DNA from: Pseudoxanthomonas sp.
GTDB lineage: Bacteria; Pseudomonadota; Gammaproteobacteria; Xanthomonadales; Xanthomonadaceae
DNA length: 42,683 nucleotides
NCBI RefSeq assembly: GCF_024710765.1
Contig: NZ_JANJUE010000153.1
Location: 1-42,683 of the forward strand
Reading direction: 5' to 3'
Each line of letters starts with the position of its first letter. Position 1 is the first letter of the stretch. Both the position numbers and the translations under genes were made by a program. Positions 24,544 to 34,521 of this stretch are shown here, one piece after another. A model generated the notes under the pieces. That model made no database searches and was not told the origin of the DNA. It was given only the letters and a program-made list of their open reading frames with translations.

Positions 24544-24600
24544 GCGAACGCGCCCTGCGCCTTCATCCGTCCGCGGCTCCGGCACGGGCACAATGAACGC

Positions 24601-26028
24601 ATGAATTCCTCCGCGACCCCGCCGCCCGCCATCGCCCTGCGACCGCTGCTGTGGCTGGTGGCGGCCGGCGTGTTCATGCAGATGCTGGACAGCACCATCG
24701 TCAACACCGCGCTGCCGGCGATGGCCCGTGATCTCGGCCAGTCGCCGCTGCGCATGCAGGCGGTGGTGGTGGCCTATGCCTTGACCGTCGCGATGCTGAT
24801 ACCCGCCTCGGGCTGGCTGGCGGATCGCTTCGGCACCCGGCAGATCTTCATCGCCGCGGTCGCGCTGTTCACCCTGGGCTCGTTGACCTGCGCGTTGTCG
24901 CAGAACTTGTCGCAACTGGTGGCCTCGCGTGTGCTGCAGGGTGTCGGCGGGGCGATGCTGCTGCCGGTCGGACGGCTGGCGGTGCTGCGCGCGGTGCCGC
25001 GCAAGGATTTCCTGGCGGCGATGAGCTTCGTTACCGTACCCGGCCTGATCGGGCCACTGATCGGGCCCACGCTCGGCGGCTGGTTGGTGGAAGTCGCCTC
25101 GTGGCACTGGATCTTCCTGATCAACCTGCCGCTGGGCGTGCTCGGTACGATGGCGGCCCTGCGCTGGATGCCGGACCTGCGTGGCCCGCGGGTGCGCTTC
25201 GACGCATTGGGTTATGTCCTGCTGGCTTTCGGCATGGTGGCGATATCGCTGTCGCTGGACAGCCTGTCCGATCATGCCGGCCGCCGCGGCGCGATGATGG
25301 TGCTGCTGGTGTTCGGCCTAGCGGGACTCGTGGCGTACTGGCTGCATGCGGCGCGGGCGCCGCGCCCGTTGTTCCCGCTGGCGCTGTTCCGGGTGCCAAG
25401 TTTCAGCATCGGCCTGCTGGGCAACCTGTTCTCGCGCATGGGCAGCAGCGGCATGCCGTTCCTGATTCCGCTGATGCTGCAGGTCGGACTGGGTTTCTCG
25501 CCGATGTCGGCGGGCATGCTGATGATCCCGGCCGCGCTGGCCGGCATGTTCTCCAAGCGCATCGTGGTGCCGCTGGTGCAGCGGCTGGGCTATCGCCGCG
25601 TGCTGGTCGGCAACACGGTGCTGGTCGGGCTGGCGATGGCCAGTTTCGCGCTGGTGTCGGCGGACCAGCCGACGTGGGTACACCTGCTCCATTTCGCCTG
25701 CTTCGGCGCGGTCAACTCACTGCAGTTCACCGCCATGAACACCCTGGCGCTGCGCGATCTCGACGGCGACCTGGCCAGCAGCGGCAACAGCCTGCTGTCG
25801 ATGACGATGATGCTGGCGATGAGCATCGGCGTGGCGCTGGCCGGCAGCCTGCTGGGCATGTTCGGCAACCTCAGCCTGCATCCCCTGCAGGGGCAGGCAT
25901 TGTCGGCATTCCGCTGGACCTTCGTCTGCGTGGGGTTGATCACGATGGCGTCGGCGGCCATCTTCGCCCAGTTGCAGCCGACCCACCGTATTCCACCGTC
26001 CAGCGTGAAGCGCGCCGATCCGGGCTGA
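24601..26028 (+). CDS. MFS drug-efflux transporter, MdtD-like (DHA2 group)
   Basis: 475 residues, mostly membrane helices. It opens with the DHA2 motif QMLDSTIVNTALPAMARDL, has motif A GWLADRFGTRQIF between helices 2 and 3, and motif C-like GLIGPLIGPTLGGWL in helix 5. The sequence is closest in style to the putative multidrug exporter MdtD of enterics. Proton-driven export of hydrophobic compounds is the likely role. No TetR or MarR regulator is beside it. The start ATG overlaps a tiny out-of-frame reading frame (ATGAACGCATGA) which might influence initiation. Confidence 0.88.
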   Translation: MNSSATPPPAIALRPLLWLVAAGVFMQMLDSTIVNTALPAMARDLGQSPLRMQAVVVAYALTVAMLIPASGWLADRFGTRQIFIAAVALFTLGSLTCALSQNLSQLVASRVLQGVGGAMLLPVGRLAVLRAVPRKDFLAAMSFVTVPGLIGPLIGPTLGGWLVEVASWHWIFLINLPLGVLGTMAALRWMPDLRGPRVRFDALGYVLLAFGMVAISLSLDSLSDHAGRRGAMMVLLVFGLAGLVAYWLHAARAPRPLFPLALFRVPSFSIGLLGNLFSRMGSSGMPFLIPLMLQVGLGFSPMSAGMLMIPAALAGMFSKRIVVPLVQRLGYRRVLVGNTVLVGLAMASFALVSADQPTWVHLLHFACFGAVNSLQFTAMNTLALRDLDGDLASSGNSLLSMTMMLAMSIGVALAGSLLGMFGNLSLHPLQGQALSAFRWTFVCVGLITMASAAIFAQLQPTHRIPPSSVKRADPG

Positions 26029-26043
26029 GCGGTCCGCGCCGGA

Positions 26044-27174
26044 TCAATCCTGCGCCGGCACGCTGGCCTCGGCCAGCCAATCCACCACGGCCTGCAGGGC
26101 ATCCAGGCGTCCGTCACCGGCATGCCGGCGCTCGCGATAGATCGCCAACTGCCGGTGCGCGCTGGTGCCGTGCTGGAGAATCCGCCAGATCTGTTCGAAC
26201 GCGTGGCCGGCGTCCAGCGCGGCGATGTCGTCCTCCAGCACCTGCTGGGTGCTGCGCAGCATCTCCCGCACCGGCACCAGTCGTCCGCTGGCGAGATCGA
26301 TCAGGCCGGCGTCGTAGCCGTGGCGCTGCGCCCGCCACAGGTTCTCCGCGATGATCGCCTGCACGCCCGTGTCCAGTCCCGCATGCCGTTCCGGATGGCG
26401 TTCCAGGTGGCGGACCAGGCAGCGGAACAGTTGCGCCAGCGCCAGCGCATCGTCGGCATCGGTGCAGCAATCCGGTACCCGCAGTTCCAGGGTGGGAAAG
26501 CGCAGTGAGGGGCGGATGGCCCACCACAGGAAACTGGCGTCCTCGATGGTGCCGGACTGCACCATCCGCGCGACGTAGCGGTCGTAGGCCGCCTGGTTGG
26601 CGAACAGCGGCGGCAGGCCGGTGCGCGGGATTTCCTGGTAGGCCGTCTGCCGGTAACCCATCAGCCCGGTGGGATGGCCCATCCAGAACGGTGATGAGGT
26701 GCTGATTGCCAGCAGCAGCGGCAGGAACGGCTGCAACCGACGCAACAGATCGATGCGTGATGAAGTGTCGGCCGGCTGCACATGCACGTGCAGCCCGCAG
26801 ACCAGGTTGCGATGGCCGAGCATCTGCAACTGCTCCATCACCCGGTCGTAGTGTGGCTTGTCGGTGCTGCGCTGATCCCGCCACAGCCCCATCGGATGGG
26901 TGCCCGCGGCGAGGATGGCCAGGCCATGCTCGGCGGCGACGGCGCCCACCGTCCGGCGCAGGTGTTGCAGATCGCGCCGCGCCTCTCCGTGGTCATGATG
27001 GACGAGCGTCTGCACTTCCACCTGGGTCTGCAGCAGTTCGCTGCCCACCCGATCGCCCAGCGCTTCGTGGCAACGGGCGAAGAACGCCCGCGGCATGTGC
27101 CGCAACCGGCGGCGGTTGCGGCGTACCAGGAAATATTCTTCTTCGAGTCCGAAGGTGTAGGGATGTGCCTGCAC
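26044..27174 (-). CDS. ybdK: YbdK-type carboxylate-amine ligase (GCS2 family)
   Basis: 376 residues, the usual length for this family. It begins with TFGLEEEYFLV, the metal/ATP-binding acidic cluster, and contains CGLHVHVQP, RFPTLELRVPDCCTDADDA and the AENLWRAQRHG segment near residue 280. Relatives are annotated as putative glutamate-cysteine ligase 2; E. coli YbdK shows weak activity in glutathione synthesis, but the true substrate in most species is uncertain. The GTG start has no free Shine-Dalgarno: the only purine-rich stretch lies in a hairpin immediately upstream. It lies convergent to the MFS gene (15-base gap) and downstream of the S9 peptidase gene. Confidence 0.88.
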   Translation of the reverse strand: MQAHPYTFGLEEEYFLVRRNRRRLRHMPRAFFARCHEALGDRVGSELLQTQVEVQTLVHHDHGEARRDLQHLRRTVGAVAAEHGLAILAAGTHPMGLWRDQRSTDKPHYDRVMEQLQMLGHRNLVCGLHVHVQPADTSSRIDLLRRLQPFLPLLLAISTSSPFWMGHPTGLMGYRQTAYQEIPRTGLPPLFANQAAYDRYVARMVQSGTIEDASFLWWAIRPSLRFPTLELRVPDCCTDADDALALAQLFRCLVRHLERHPERHAGLDTGVQAIIAENLWRAQRHGYDAGLIDLASGRLVPVREMLRSTQQVLEDDIAALDAGHAFEQIWRILQHGTSAHRQLAIYRERRHAGDGRLDALQAVVDWLAEASVPAQD

Positions 27175-27178
27175 GTAG

Positions 27179-27202
27179 GGCCTGTCCGGAAAGGAACAGG
27201 CC
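27179..27202 (-). promoter_or_regulatory. Hairpin directly upstream of the ybdK-like GTG start
   Basis: Arms GGCCTGT and ACAGGCC (perfect 7 bases, extendable with one bulged base) ending 4 bases before the start codon on the minus strand, covering the place where the ribosome-binding site should be. There is no T run after it, so it is a poor terminator for the upstream S9 peptidase gene. Confidence 0.4.
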
Positions 27203-27277
27203 GTTTATCGCATTGGCGGGGTAAACGTATCGTTCATGCGCGCCCCATCGCCGGTGCGGGCGATAGGGCGCACGGAT

Positions 27278-29230
27278 TCACTTGCCGAGGTGCTTGCCGA
27301 GGAAGGCTTCCATGCGCCGATACAGCTCGGCGCGGTTTTCCGGCTTGTAGAAGCCGTGTCCTTCGCCGCCGACGACCAGGGTCTCCACCGGTGTTCCCTG
27401 TTTCTTGAACGCATTCTCCAGCGCATTGAACTGGTCCATCGGAACACGCTGGTCCAGTCGTCCCTGCACCAGCATCACCGGGATCTTGATCTTGTCGACG
27501 TTGCGGGCGGGCGAGTTGGCGGCCAGGGTGGCGGGATCGTTGCCGAGTATCCGGTCCAGATAGCGGCGACCGGATTTGGTGTCGTTGATGTCGCCTTCCT
27601 TGTGCATGACCTGCAGGTCGTAGACGCCGACATAGCCGATGGCGCATTTGTACAGTTCGGGATAACGGATGGGGTTCATCAGCGCGGCATAGCCACCAAA
27701 GCTGGCGCCGTACGTGCAAATACGGTCTGCGTCGGCAAGCTTGTTGTCGATGGCCCAGCGCACGCCATCGGCGATGTCGTCCATCATCTTGCCACCCCAT
27801 TCACGATAGCCCAGCCGTTCAAAGGCTTCGCCACGCCCGCCGGAACCCCGGAAGTTGACCTGCAGCACCGCGTAGCCGCGGCTGGCGAGGAACTGGACGT
27901 CGTCGTCGAACGCCCAGCTGTCGTACGGTCCGTAGGGGCCACCATGCGCCATGACGATCAGCGGCTGCGGACCCGTAGCCCCCGCCTTGGCGGTGTAGAA
28001 GCCGAACAATTTCAGGCCGTCGCGGGCCTTGAACTCGAATGGCCGCATCGGCGCCATCTGTTCCGGCTTGATCCAGGGCCGGACCTCGCTGATCAACTGC
28101 ACCTTGCCGGCGTCGCGATCCAGCACGTAATAGCTGCCAGAATGGCGATCGGACCAGGTGCTGAACAGGATCTTGCGATTGTCGCGGCTGAAATCGAGGA
28201 TGCTGACCATCTGCCCCGAGAATGACTTGAGCAGTCCGGCGTGCAGCTTCGCCCATTCCGAGCCATTGTCCAGGTAACGGATGGACGGCTTGTCGGAATC
28301 GAAAATCACCCCGAACGGGACCCCGTCATGGCCGGCGTACAGCAGGCGGCTGACCGAGGCATCGTCGCGACCGACCAGCAGGTTGCGGGTGCCGGCGGCG
28401 AAATCGATACGGAACAGTTGCGCGGGCTCCTGTTTGTCGGATACCAGCGCGTAGGCGGTGTTGTTGTCGCTGTCGAAACTCAAACCATACATCATGTAGC
28501 CCGCCAGCGCGGCGGGCACCGCCTGCCAGTCGGCGCCCGGCGTGGGCCGGTTGTGCAATACCGGTTCGTCATTGCCGTCGCGGGTGATGCGCAACCGTGG
28601 CTTGCCGGCGCGATCATAGTAGAAGCTCGCGGGCTTGGCCGAACGCTCGATCTCCTTGCGGGCGCCGGTGCGGGTATCCACCTTGTAGACGACGGTGGGC
28701 GACTCTTCGCCGCATACGCCCGGCCAGCAGGTGAAGTCGACCAGGATGCTGCCGGGCTCGCCTTCCAGGATGTGATCGACCGCTGCGAACCCCTGGTCCT
28801 TGCGGCGTCCGCTGCGAAGCCCGTCGTCCTTCACGTAGGCGAACAGGGTTTCCTGGGTCTTGCCGCGGATGTCCGAAGCAATCAACTCGCCATAGCTGTA
28901 AGGCCGGGCATGCAGTGGCTCCATCCTGGCGCGTGAAACCACGATCTGATCATCGTCGCTCCAGATGGGCGTGGCCACGTGTTGCTGCGGGCCGAAGCGC
29001 AGTACCTGCACCTTGCCGCTCCCATCCAGCGGTACGATCTGCAACTGGGTTTCCAGTCCGTCGGCGCTGGGTACGGCCAGCGCCACGTGTTTGCCGCTGG
29101 GCGACATCGCGATGCCGCTGATTTCGCCATGCTTGGCGAAGCTCTCCACGGGAATCACCTGGCTCCAGGCAGGAGACGCCACCAGGCCACACAGCAGCGC
29201 GGCCCATTTCAATCCTTTCGATGCGTACAC
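27278..29230 (-). CDS. Exported S9 family prolyl-oligopeptidase-like serine peptidase
   Basis: 650 residues: a signal peptide (LKWAALLCGLVASPAWSQ), a long beta-propeller region (about 30-390) and a C-terminal alpha/beta-hydrolase domain. The catalytic serine lies in TYGASFGGYAAL, the acid in QGRLDQRVP, and the His in GGEGHGFY, the complete S9 triad. The family removes dipeptides or acyl-amino acids from short peptides; here it would act outside the cytoplasm. The GTG start follows GGGGAGGAACC; the ATG 32 codons upstream is not needed. An unusual Cys pair (CWPGVC) in the propeller may form a disulphide. It is downstream of parE on the same strand. Confidence 0.92.
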   Translation of the reverse strand: MYASKGLKWAALLCGLVASPAWSQVIPVESFAKHGEISGIAMSPSGKHVALAVPSADGLETQLQIVPLDGSGKVQVLRFGPQQHVATPIWSDDDQIVVSRARMEPLHARPYSYGELIASDIRGKTQETLFAYVKDDGLRSGRRKDQGFAAVDHILEGEPGSILVDFTCWPGVCGEESPTVVYKVDTRTGARKEIERSAKPASFYYDRAGKPRLRITRDGNDEPVLHNRPTPGADWQAVPAALAGYMMYGLSFDSDNNTAYALVSDKQEPAQLFRIDFAAGTRNLLVGRDDASVSRLLYAGHDGVPFGVIFDSDKPSIRYLDNGSEWAKLHAGLLKSFSGQMVSILDFSRDNRKILFSTWSDRHSGSYYVLDRDAGKVQLISEVRPWIKPEQMAPMRPFEFKARDGLKLFGFYTAKAGATGPQPLIVMAHGGPYGPYDSWAFDDDVQFLASRGYAVLQVNFRGSGGRGEAFERLGYREWGGKMMDDIADGVRWAIDNKLADADRICTYGASFGGYAALMNPIRYPELYKCAIGYVGVYDLQVMHKEGDINDTKSGRRYLDRILGNDPATLAANSPARNVDKIKIPVMLVQGRLDQRVPMDQFNALENAFKKQGTPVETLVVGGEGHGFYKPENRAELYRRMEAFLGKHLGK

Positions 29231-29461
29231 GGTTCCTCCCCAGGAACGGGTGCGGGTGTACGCGGATGTTGACACCGTGGCCGCCGGGTTGTCATCGGGC
29301 GGCGCATCTGGAAGCAGGGGGCGCAAGCCTGCGGCAGTACGAATGCGACCGGAGCGGCTTGGCTCATCAGGCCGGGGCGAGGCCCCGGAAGGGTTGTCGG
29401 GGCCGGGGAAGGCGGTGCGGGGACCGGCACCGCCGCCGTGGCTATCGATGGCGTCACGCCA

Positions 29462-29505
29462 GGATCAGACTTCCAGCGACGCCAGATCGCCCTTGGTTTC
29501 CAACC
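29462..29505 (-). repeat. Duplicated copy of the parE 3' end
   Basis: 44 bases repeating, with 2 mismatches, the last codons and stop of parE plus the next bases (29575-29618), offset by exactly 113 bases and in the same orientation. The in-frame peptide LETKGDLASLEV-stop is identical in both copies; both mismatches fall in third codon positions (GAA/GAG, GCG/GCA). The rest of the 347-base gap between the S9 and parE genes holds only GC-rich hairpins (29372-29388, 29411-29434, 29532-29547) and no recognisable gene. Confidence 0.9.
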
Positions 29506-29577
29506 GCGCCGTAGGAAGAACACCGACGAGGGACGGCCGGTGCCGTCGCCACGGCGCATGACAAGGAAGAGCCCGGA

Positions 29578-31467
29578 TCAGACTTCCAGCGATGCCAGAT
29601 CGCCCTTGGTCTCCAACCAGCTCTTCCGCTCGCCCGCCCGCTTCTTCGCCAGCAGCATGTCCATCAGCGCGTGGGTCTGGTCGCCGTCCTCGACCGTCAG
29701 CTGGACCAGCCGGCGCGTATCGGGATGGATGGTCGATTCGCGCAGCTGCGAGGCGTTCATTTCACCCAAGCCCTTGAAGCGGGTGACGTTGACCGCGCCC
29801 TTGATCTTCTCGCGTTGGATCTTTTCCAGCAGCAGGCGCTTTTCTTCCTCGTCCAGCGCGTAGAACACCTGCTTGCCCACGTCCACGCGGAACAGTGGCG
29901 GCATCGCCACGAACACGTGGCCGGCCTGCACCAGCGCCGGGAAATGGCGCAGGAACAGGGCACTCAGGAGGGTGGCGATATGCAGGCCGTCGGAGTCCGC
30001 GTCGGCCAGGATCACCACCTTGCCGTAGCGCAGGCCGCTGATGTCCTCCTTGCCCGGATCGCAGCCGATCGCCACCGCCAGGTCATGCACTTCCTGCGAA
30101 GCCAGCACGCTGCCGGAAGCGACCTCCCAGGTGTTCAGGATCTTGCCGCGCAGCGGCAGGATCGCCTGGAAATCCTTGTCGCGCGCCTGCTTGGCGCTGC
30201 CGCCGGCCGAATCGCCCTCGACCAGGAACAGTTCGGTCCGCGACAGATCCTGGCTGATGCAGTCGGCCAGCTTGCCCGGCAGGGCCGGGCCCTGGGTGAT
30301 CTTCTTGCGGACGACCTGCTTCTCGGTCTTCAGGCGCGCGGCGGCGCGCTCGATCGCGATCTGGGCGATCTTCTCGCCCAGATCCACGTGTTGGTTCAGC
30401 CACAGGCTGAAGGCGTCATGGGCCGCGCCTTCGATGAAGCCGGCGGCCTGGCGCGAACTCAGGCGTTCCTTGGTCTGGCCGCTGAACTGTGGGTCGGTCA
30501 TCTTCAGCGACAGCACGAAGGCGACCCGATCCCATACGTCTTCCGGCGCCAGCTTGACGCCGCGCGGCAGCAGGTTGCGGAAGTCGCAGAACTCGCGCAG
30601 CGCATCGGTCAGGCCGCTGCGCAGGCCGTTGACGTGGGTGCCATGCTGGGCAGTCGGAATCAGGTTGACGTAGCTCTCCTGCACCAGTTCGCCATCCGGC
30701 ATCCAGGCCACCGCCCAGTCGACGATCTCGGTGTCCTTCTTCAGCTGGCCGACGAACAGATCCGGCGGCAGCAGCTCGCGGCCCTGCATCTCGCCTTTCA
30801 GGTAGTCGCGCAGACCGTCCTCGAAATGCCAGGTGTCGCGCTCGCCGGTGGCTTCGTCATACAGCTTGACCGTCAGGCCCGGGCACAGCACCGCCTTGGC
30901 GCGCAGCAGGTGGCGCAGGGCGCGCGCATTGAACTTGGGGGTGTCGAAGTACTTGGCGTCCGGCCAGAAACGCAGGCGGGTGCCGGTGTTCTTCTTGCCG
31001 ACGCTGCCGACGGTTTCCAGCTTGGAGGCGGCATCGCCATCGCGGAACTCCATCCGGTACTCGTTGCCTTCGCGCTTGATGAAGATCTCCACCTTCTTCG
31101 ACAGCGCGTTGACCACGCTCACGCCGACGCCGTGCAGGCCGCCGCTGAAGGTGTAGTTGCGGTTGCTGAACTTGCCGCCCGCATGCAGGCGGGTGAGGAT
31201 CAGCTCGACGCCCGGGATCTTCTCTTCCGGATGGATGTCCACCGGCATGCCGCGGCCGTCATCGCTGACTTCGGCGCTGCCGTCCTTGTACAGGGTGACC
31301 TCGATCTCGCCGGCATGCCCGGCCAGGGCTTCGTCGACCGCGTTGTCGATCACTTCCTGGGCCAGGTGGTTGGGCCGGGCGGTGTCGGTGTACATGCCCG
31401 GGCGGCGCTTGACCGGATCCAGGCCGGAAAGGACTTCGATGTCGGCGGCGTTGTAACGACTGCTCAT
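29578..31467 (-). CDS. parE: DNA topoisomerase IV subunit B
   Basis: 629 residues, standard ParE length. The GHKL ATPase domain shows VIDNAVDEALAG, SDDGRGMPVDIHPEE and SGGLHGVGVSVVNALS; the TOPRIM domain shows ELFLVEGDSAGGSA and VVILADADSDG; the C-terminal tail has RFKGLGEMNASQL. With ParC it unlinks replicated chromosomes. The frame is open further upstream, but MSSRYNAADIEVL is the family start. It is preceded by an exported-protein gene with a 34-base gap, so the two may be cotranscribed. No strong terminator follows; instead a duplicate of the gene's own last codons lies 113 bases on. Confidence 0.97.
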   Translation of the reverse strand: MSSRYNAADIEVLSGLDPVKRRPGMYTDTARPNHLAQEVIDNAVDEALAGHAGEIEVTLYKDGSAEVSDDGRGMPVDIHPEEKIPGVELILTRLHAGGKFSNRNYTFSGGLHGVGVSVVNALSKKVEIFIKREGNEYRMEFRDGDAASKLETVGSVGKKNTGTRLRFWPDAKYFDTPKFNARALRHLLRAKAVLCPGLTVKLYDEATGERDTWHFEDGLRDYLKGEMQGRELLPPDLFVGQLKKDTEIVDWAVAWMPDGELVQESYVNLIPTAQHGTHVNGLRSGLTDALREFCDFRNLLPRGVKLAPEDVWDRVAFVLSLKMTDPQFSGQTKERLSSRQAAGFIEGAAHDAFSLWLNQHVDLGEKIAQIAIERAAARLKTEKQVVRKKITQGPALPGKLADCISQDLSRTELFLVEGDSAGGSAKQARDKDFQAILPLRGKILNTWEVASGSVLASQEVHDLAVAIGCDPGKEDISGLRYGKVVILADADSDGLHIATLLSALFLRHFPALVQAGHVFVAMPPLFRVDVGKQVFYALDEEEKRLLLEKIQREKIKGAVNVTRFKGLGEMNASQLRESTIHPDTRRLVQLTVEDGDQTHALMDMLLAKKRAGERKSWLETKGDLASLEV

Positions 31468-31501
31468 GAATTGGCTGTTGTCTCGGGGTTGCGTGTGCGG
31501 C

Positions 31502-32209
31502 TCAGGGACGGGAAACGTCCAACGAACGGCCGGTGTAGGGGTTGTACATGAAATCGCCGGGGAACGATTCGCCGGTGGCGGCGTCGCGCTTGTCCGGCAG
31601 CAGGCTGCCCAGCGGCAGGCGGAAATCGTGCCGCTTGTTGGTGGTCCTGACCTGGGCCAGGCCATCGCCCAGCGGGTCGATCAGACGGTTGCCCCGGGCG
31701 TCGTTGCCGGGAAACACCAGGAAATACATGCTCCGGCCCATCGGACCGATGCCGTTGGCCAGGATCGGCTTCAGGAAGGCCAGGGTCGACGCCAGCCGGG
31801 TCGGCACCTTGTCCTCGGCCAGCACCGCGTGGGTGTGGCCCTGCGGATCGATCAGCACGGTGGATTCGCGCACGTCCGCTTCCGGGGTGAAGCGATACTC
31901 GAGGTCTTCGGCCATCGTGGCCTGCACCACCGCGACGATGTTGTAGTCGTTGAAGGTCTGGCCCAGCCCGGCGAGCATCTCCGGAGTCGCGCCCTTCTGC
32001 TGGGTCACGGCGACCTGCCAGTACTCCGGCGGGATCCACCACACCACCTCCATGCTGCCGCTGCCCAGGCCGTGCTTCTGGGTGTCGCGGGTGAGCGCGT
32101 CCAACTGCACCTGCTCGGGCGGCAGCGCGACGCGTGCGGCCAGGGCCGGGCTTGGCAGGGACTGGGCGAACAGCAGGAGCAACGCGGAGCAGATCAGGGC
32201 AGGGCGCAT
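31502..32209 (-). CDS. Exported protein of unknown function upstream of parE
   Basis: 235 residues with a signal peptide (MRPALICSALLLLFAQSLPSPALA) and a soluble domain without cysteines. I do not recognise the family by motif; conserved-looking blocks are MEVVWWIPPEYW, GQTFNDYNIVAVVQA, and NGIGPMGRSMYFLVFPG. Tryptophan and aromatic content suggest a folded periplasmic domain. The frame runs upstream far beyond the signal peptide with no homology, and no clear ribosome-binding site precedes the ATG. Its position 34 bases before parE on the same strand suggests an operon; a divergent small exported-protein gene starts 163 bases away. Confidence 0.75.
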   Translation of the reverse strand: MRPALICSALLLLFAQSLPSPALAARVALPPEQVQLDALTRDTQKHGLGSGSMEVVWWIPPEYWQVAVTQQKGATPEMLAGLGQTFNDYNIVAVVQATMAEDLEYRFTPEADVRESTVLIDPQGHTHAVLAEDKVPTRLASTLAFLKPILANGIGPMGRSMYFLVFPGNDARGNRLIDPLGDGLAQVRTTNKRHDFRLPLGSLLPDKRDAATGESFPGDFMYNPYTGRSLDVSRP

Positions 32210-32372
32210 CGGATGGCGGTATCGGAATCCCACGAGACGCGAAGTGTGCGGCCAGCGCGCGGTTTTTGCACGTTCAGGGGCAGGCGGGGACGGCCGGGGT
32301 ATGGTGCGGGCGCCGGGTTGAATTGCGGCCGTTCCGGCCCCAACTGGCGTACGAGTAAACCGGAGACATGCC

Positions 32373-32633
32373 ATGAAACCGCGCAAGCTGCTGATCCTCG
32401 CCCTGGCGGCCGTGACCGCCGCCACCGCCGGCCTGGTGCTGGCGCAGCAAACCAAATCCGGCAACCAGGACGCCGAGAAGTCCGGATCCTCGCAGTCCGA
32501 CTCCTCCGATGCCGATCGCAAGGCGCAGCGCCGGGCCGCCAACGAGGCCGCCGCCGCGGCCCGCGCCAAGCAGAAGGGCGAGCAGGACAAGAAGTCCGGC
32601 GGGCAGGAAGAGGAAGAAGAGCGCAAGCCCTGA
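32373..32633 (+). CDS. Small exported low-complexity charged protein
   Basis: 86 residues: a signal peptide ending GLVLAQ, then about 60 residues made almost only of Ser, Asp, Lys, Glu, Gln, Ala, Arg and Gly, predicted disordered, with a KAQRRAANEAAAAARAKQKG helix-prone stretch and an EEEEER end. GGAG lies 8 bases before the ATG. The clean start, signal and following terminator support a real gene despite low complexity. Function unknown. It is divergent from the exported-protein gene upstream of parE and precedes pyrG. Confidence 0.7.
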   Translation: MKPRKLLILALAAVTAATAGLVLAQQTKSGNQDAEKSGSSQSDSSDADRKAQRRAANEAAAAARAKQKGEQDKKSGGQEEEEERKP

Positions 32634-32686
32634 TTCCCGCGAAACCTTTGCCGCACAAGGCTTTCGAGCCTTCCAGGCAACCCCGG

Positions 32687-32716
32687 ACGCCCCGCCTGCG
32701 CGGGGCGTTCGGCTTT
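32687..32716 (+). terminator. Intrinsic terminator before pyrG
   Basis: 9-base perfect stem ACGCCCCGC / GCGGGGCGT, loop CTGC, then TCGGCTTTT. It separates the small exported-protein gene from the pyrG transcription unit. Confidence 0.8.
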
Positions 32717-32719
32717 TAG

Positions 32720-34426
<1,707 letters not shown>

Positions 34427-34487
34427 GTCCGCTCCGGCCCGTCGCAATGCCGATGCGTTGCGGCCCGCCGGTGTGCTGGTGTCACGG

Positions 34488-34509
34488 TCGCGACTGACGT
34501 CGCTCCTAC
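34488..34509. repeat. Single REP/SMAG-like arm next to the kdsA start
   Basis: 22 bases reading CGACTGACGTCGCTCCTAC at their 3' end, the same right arm as in the doublets at 4.1-4.3 and 11.5 kb, without a visible left arm. It ends 12 bases before the kdsA start codon, just ahead of the GAGG ribosome-binding site. Confidence 0.8.
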
Positions 34510-34521
34510 CGAGGTATTGCA

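Noticed and set aside
29209-29559. 116-codon minus-strand frame overlapping the parE tail duplicate
   Set aside because: It reads the duplicate in a different frame from parE, has Arg/Pro-rich low-quality sequence and no ribosome-binding site.
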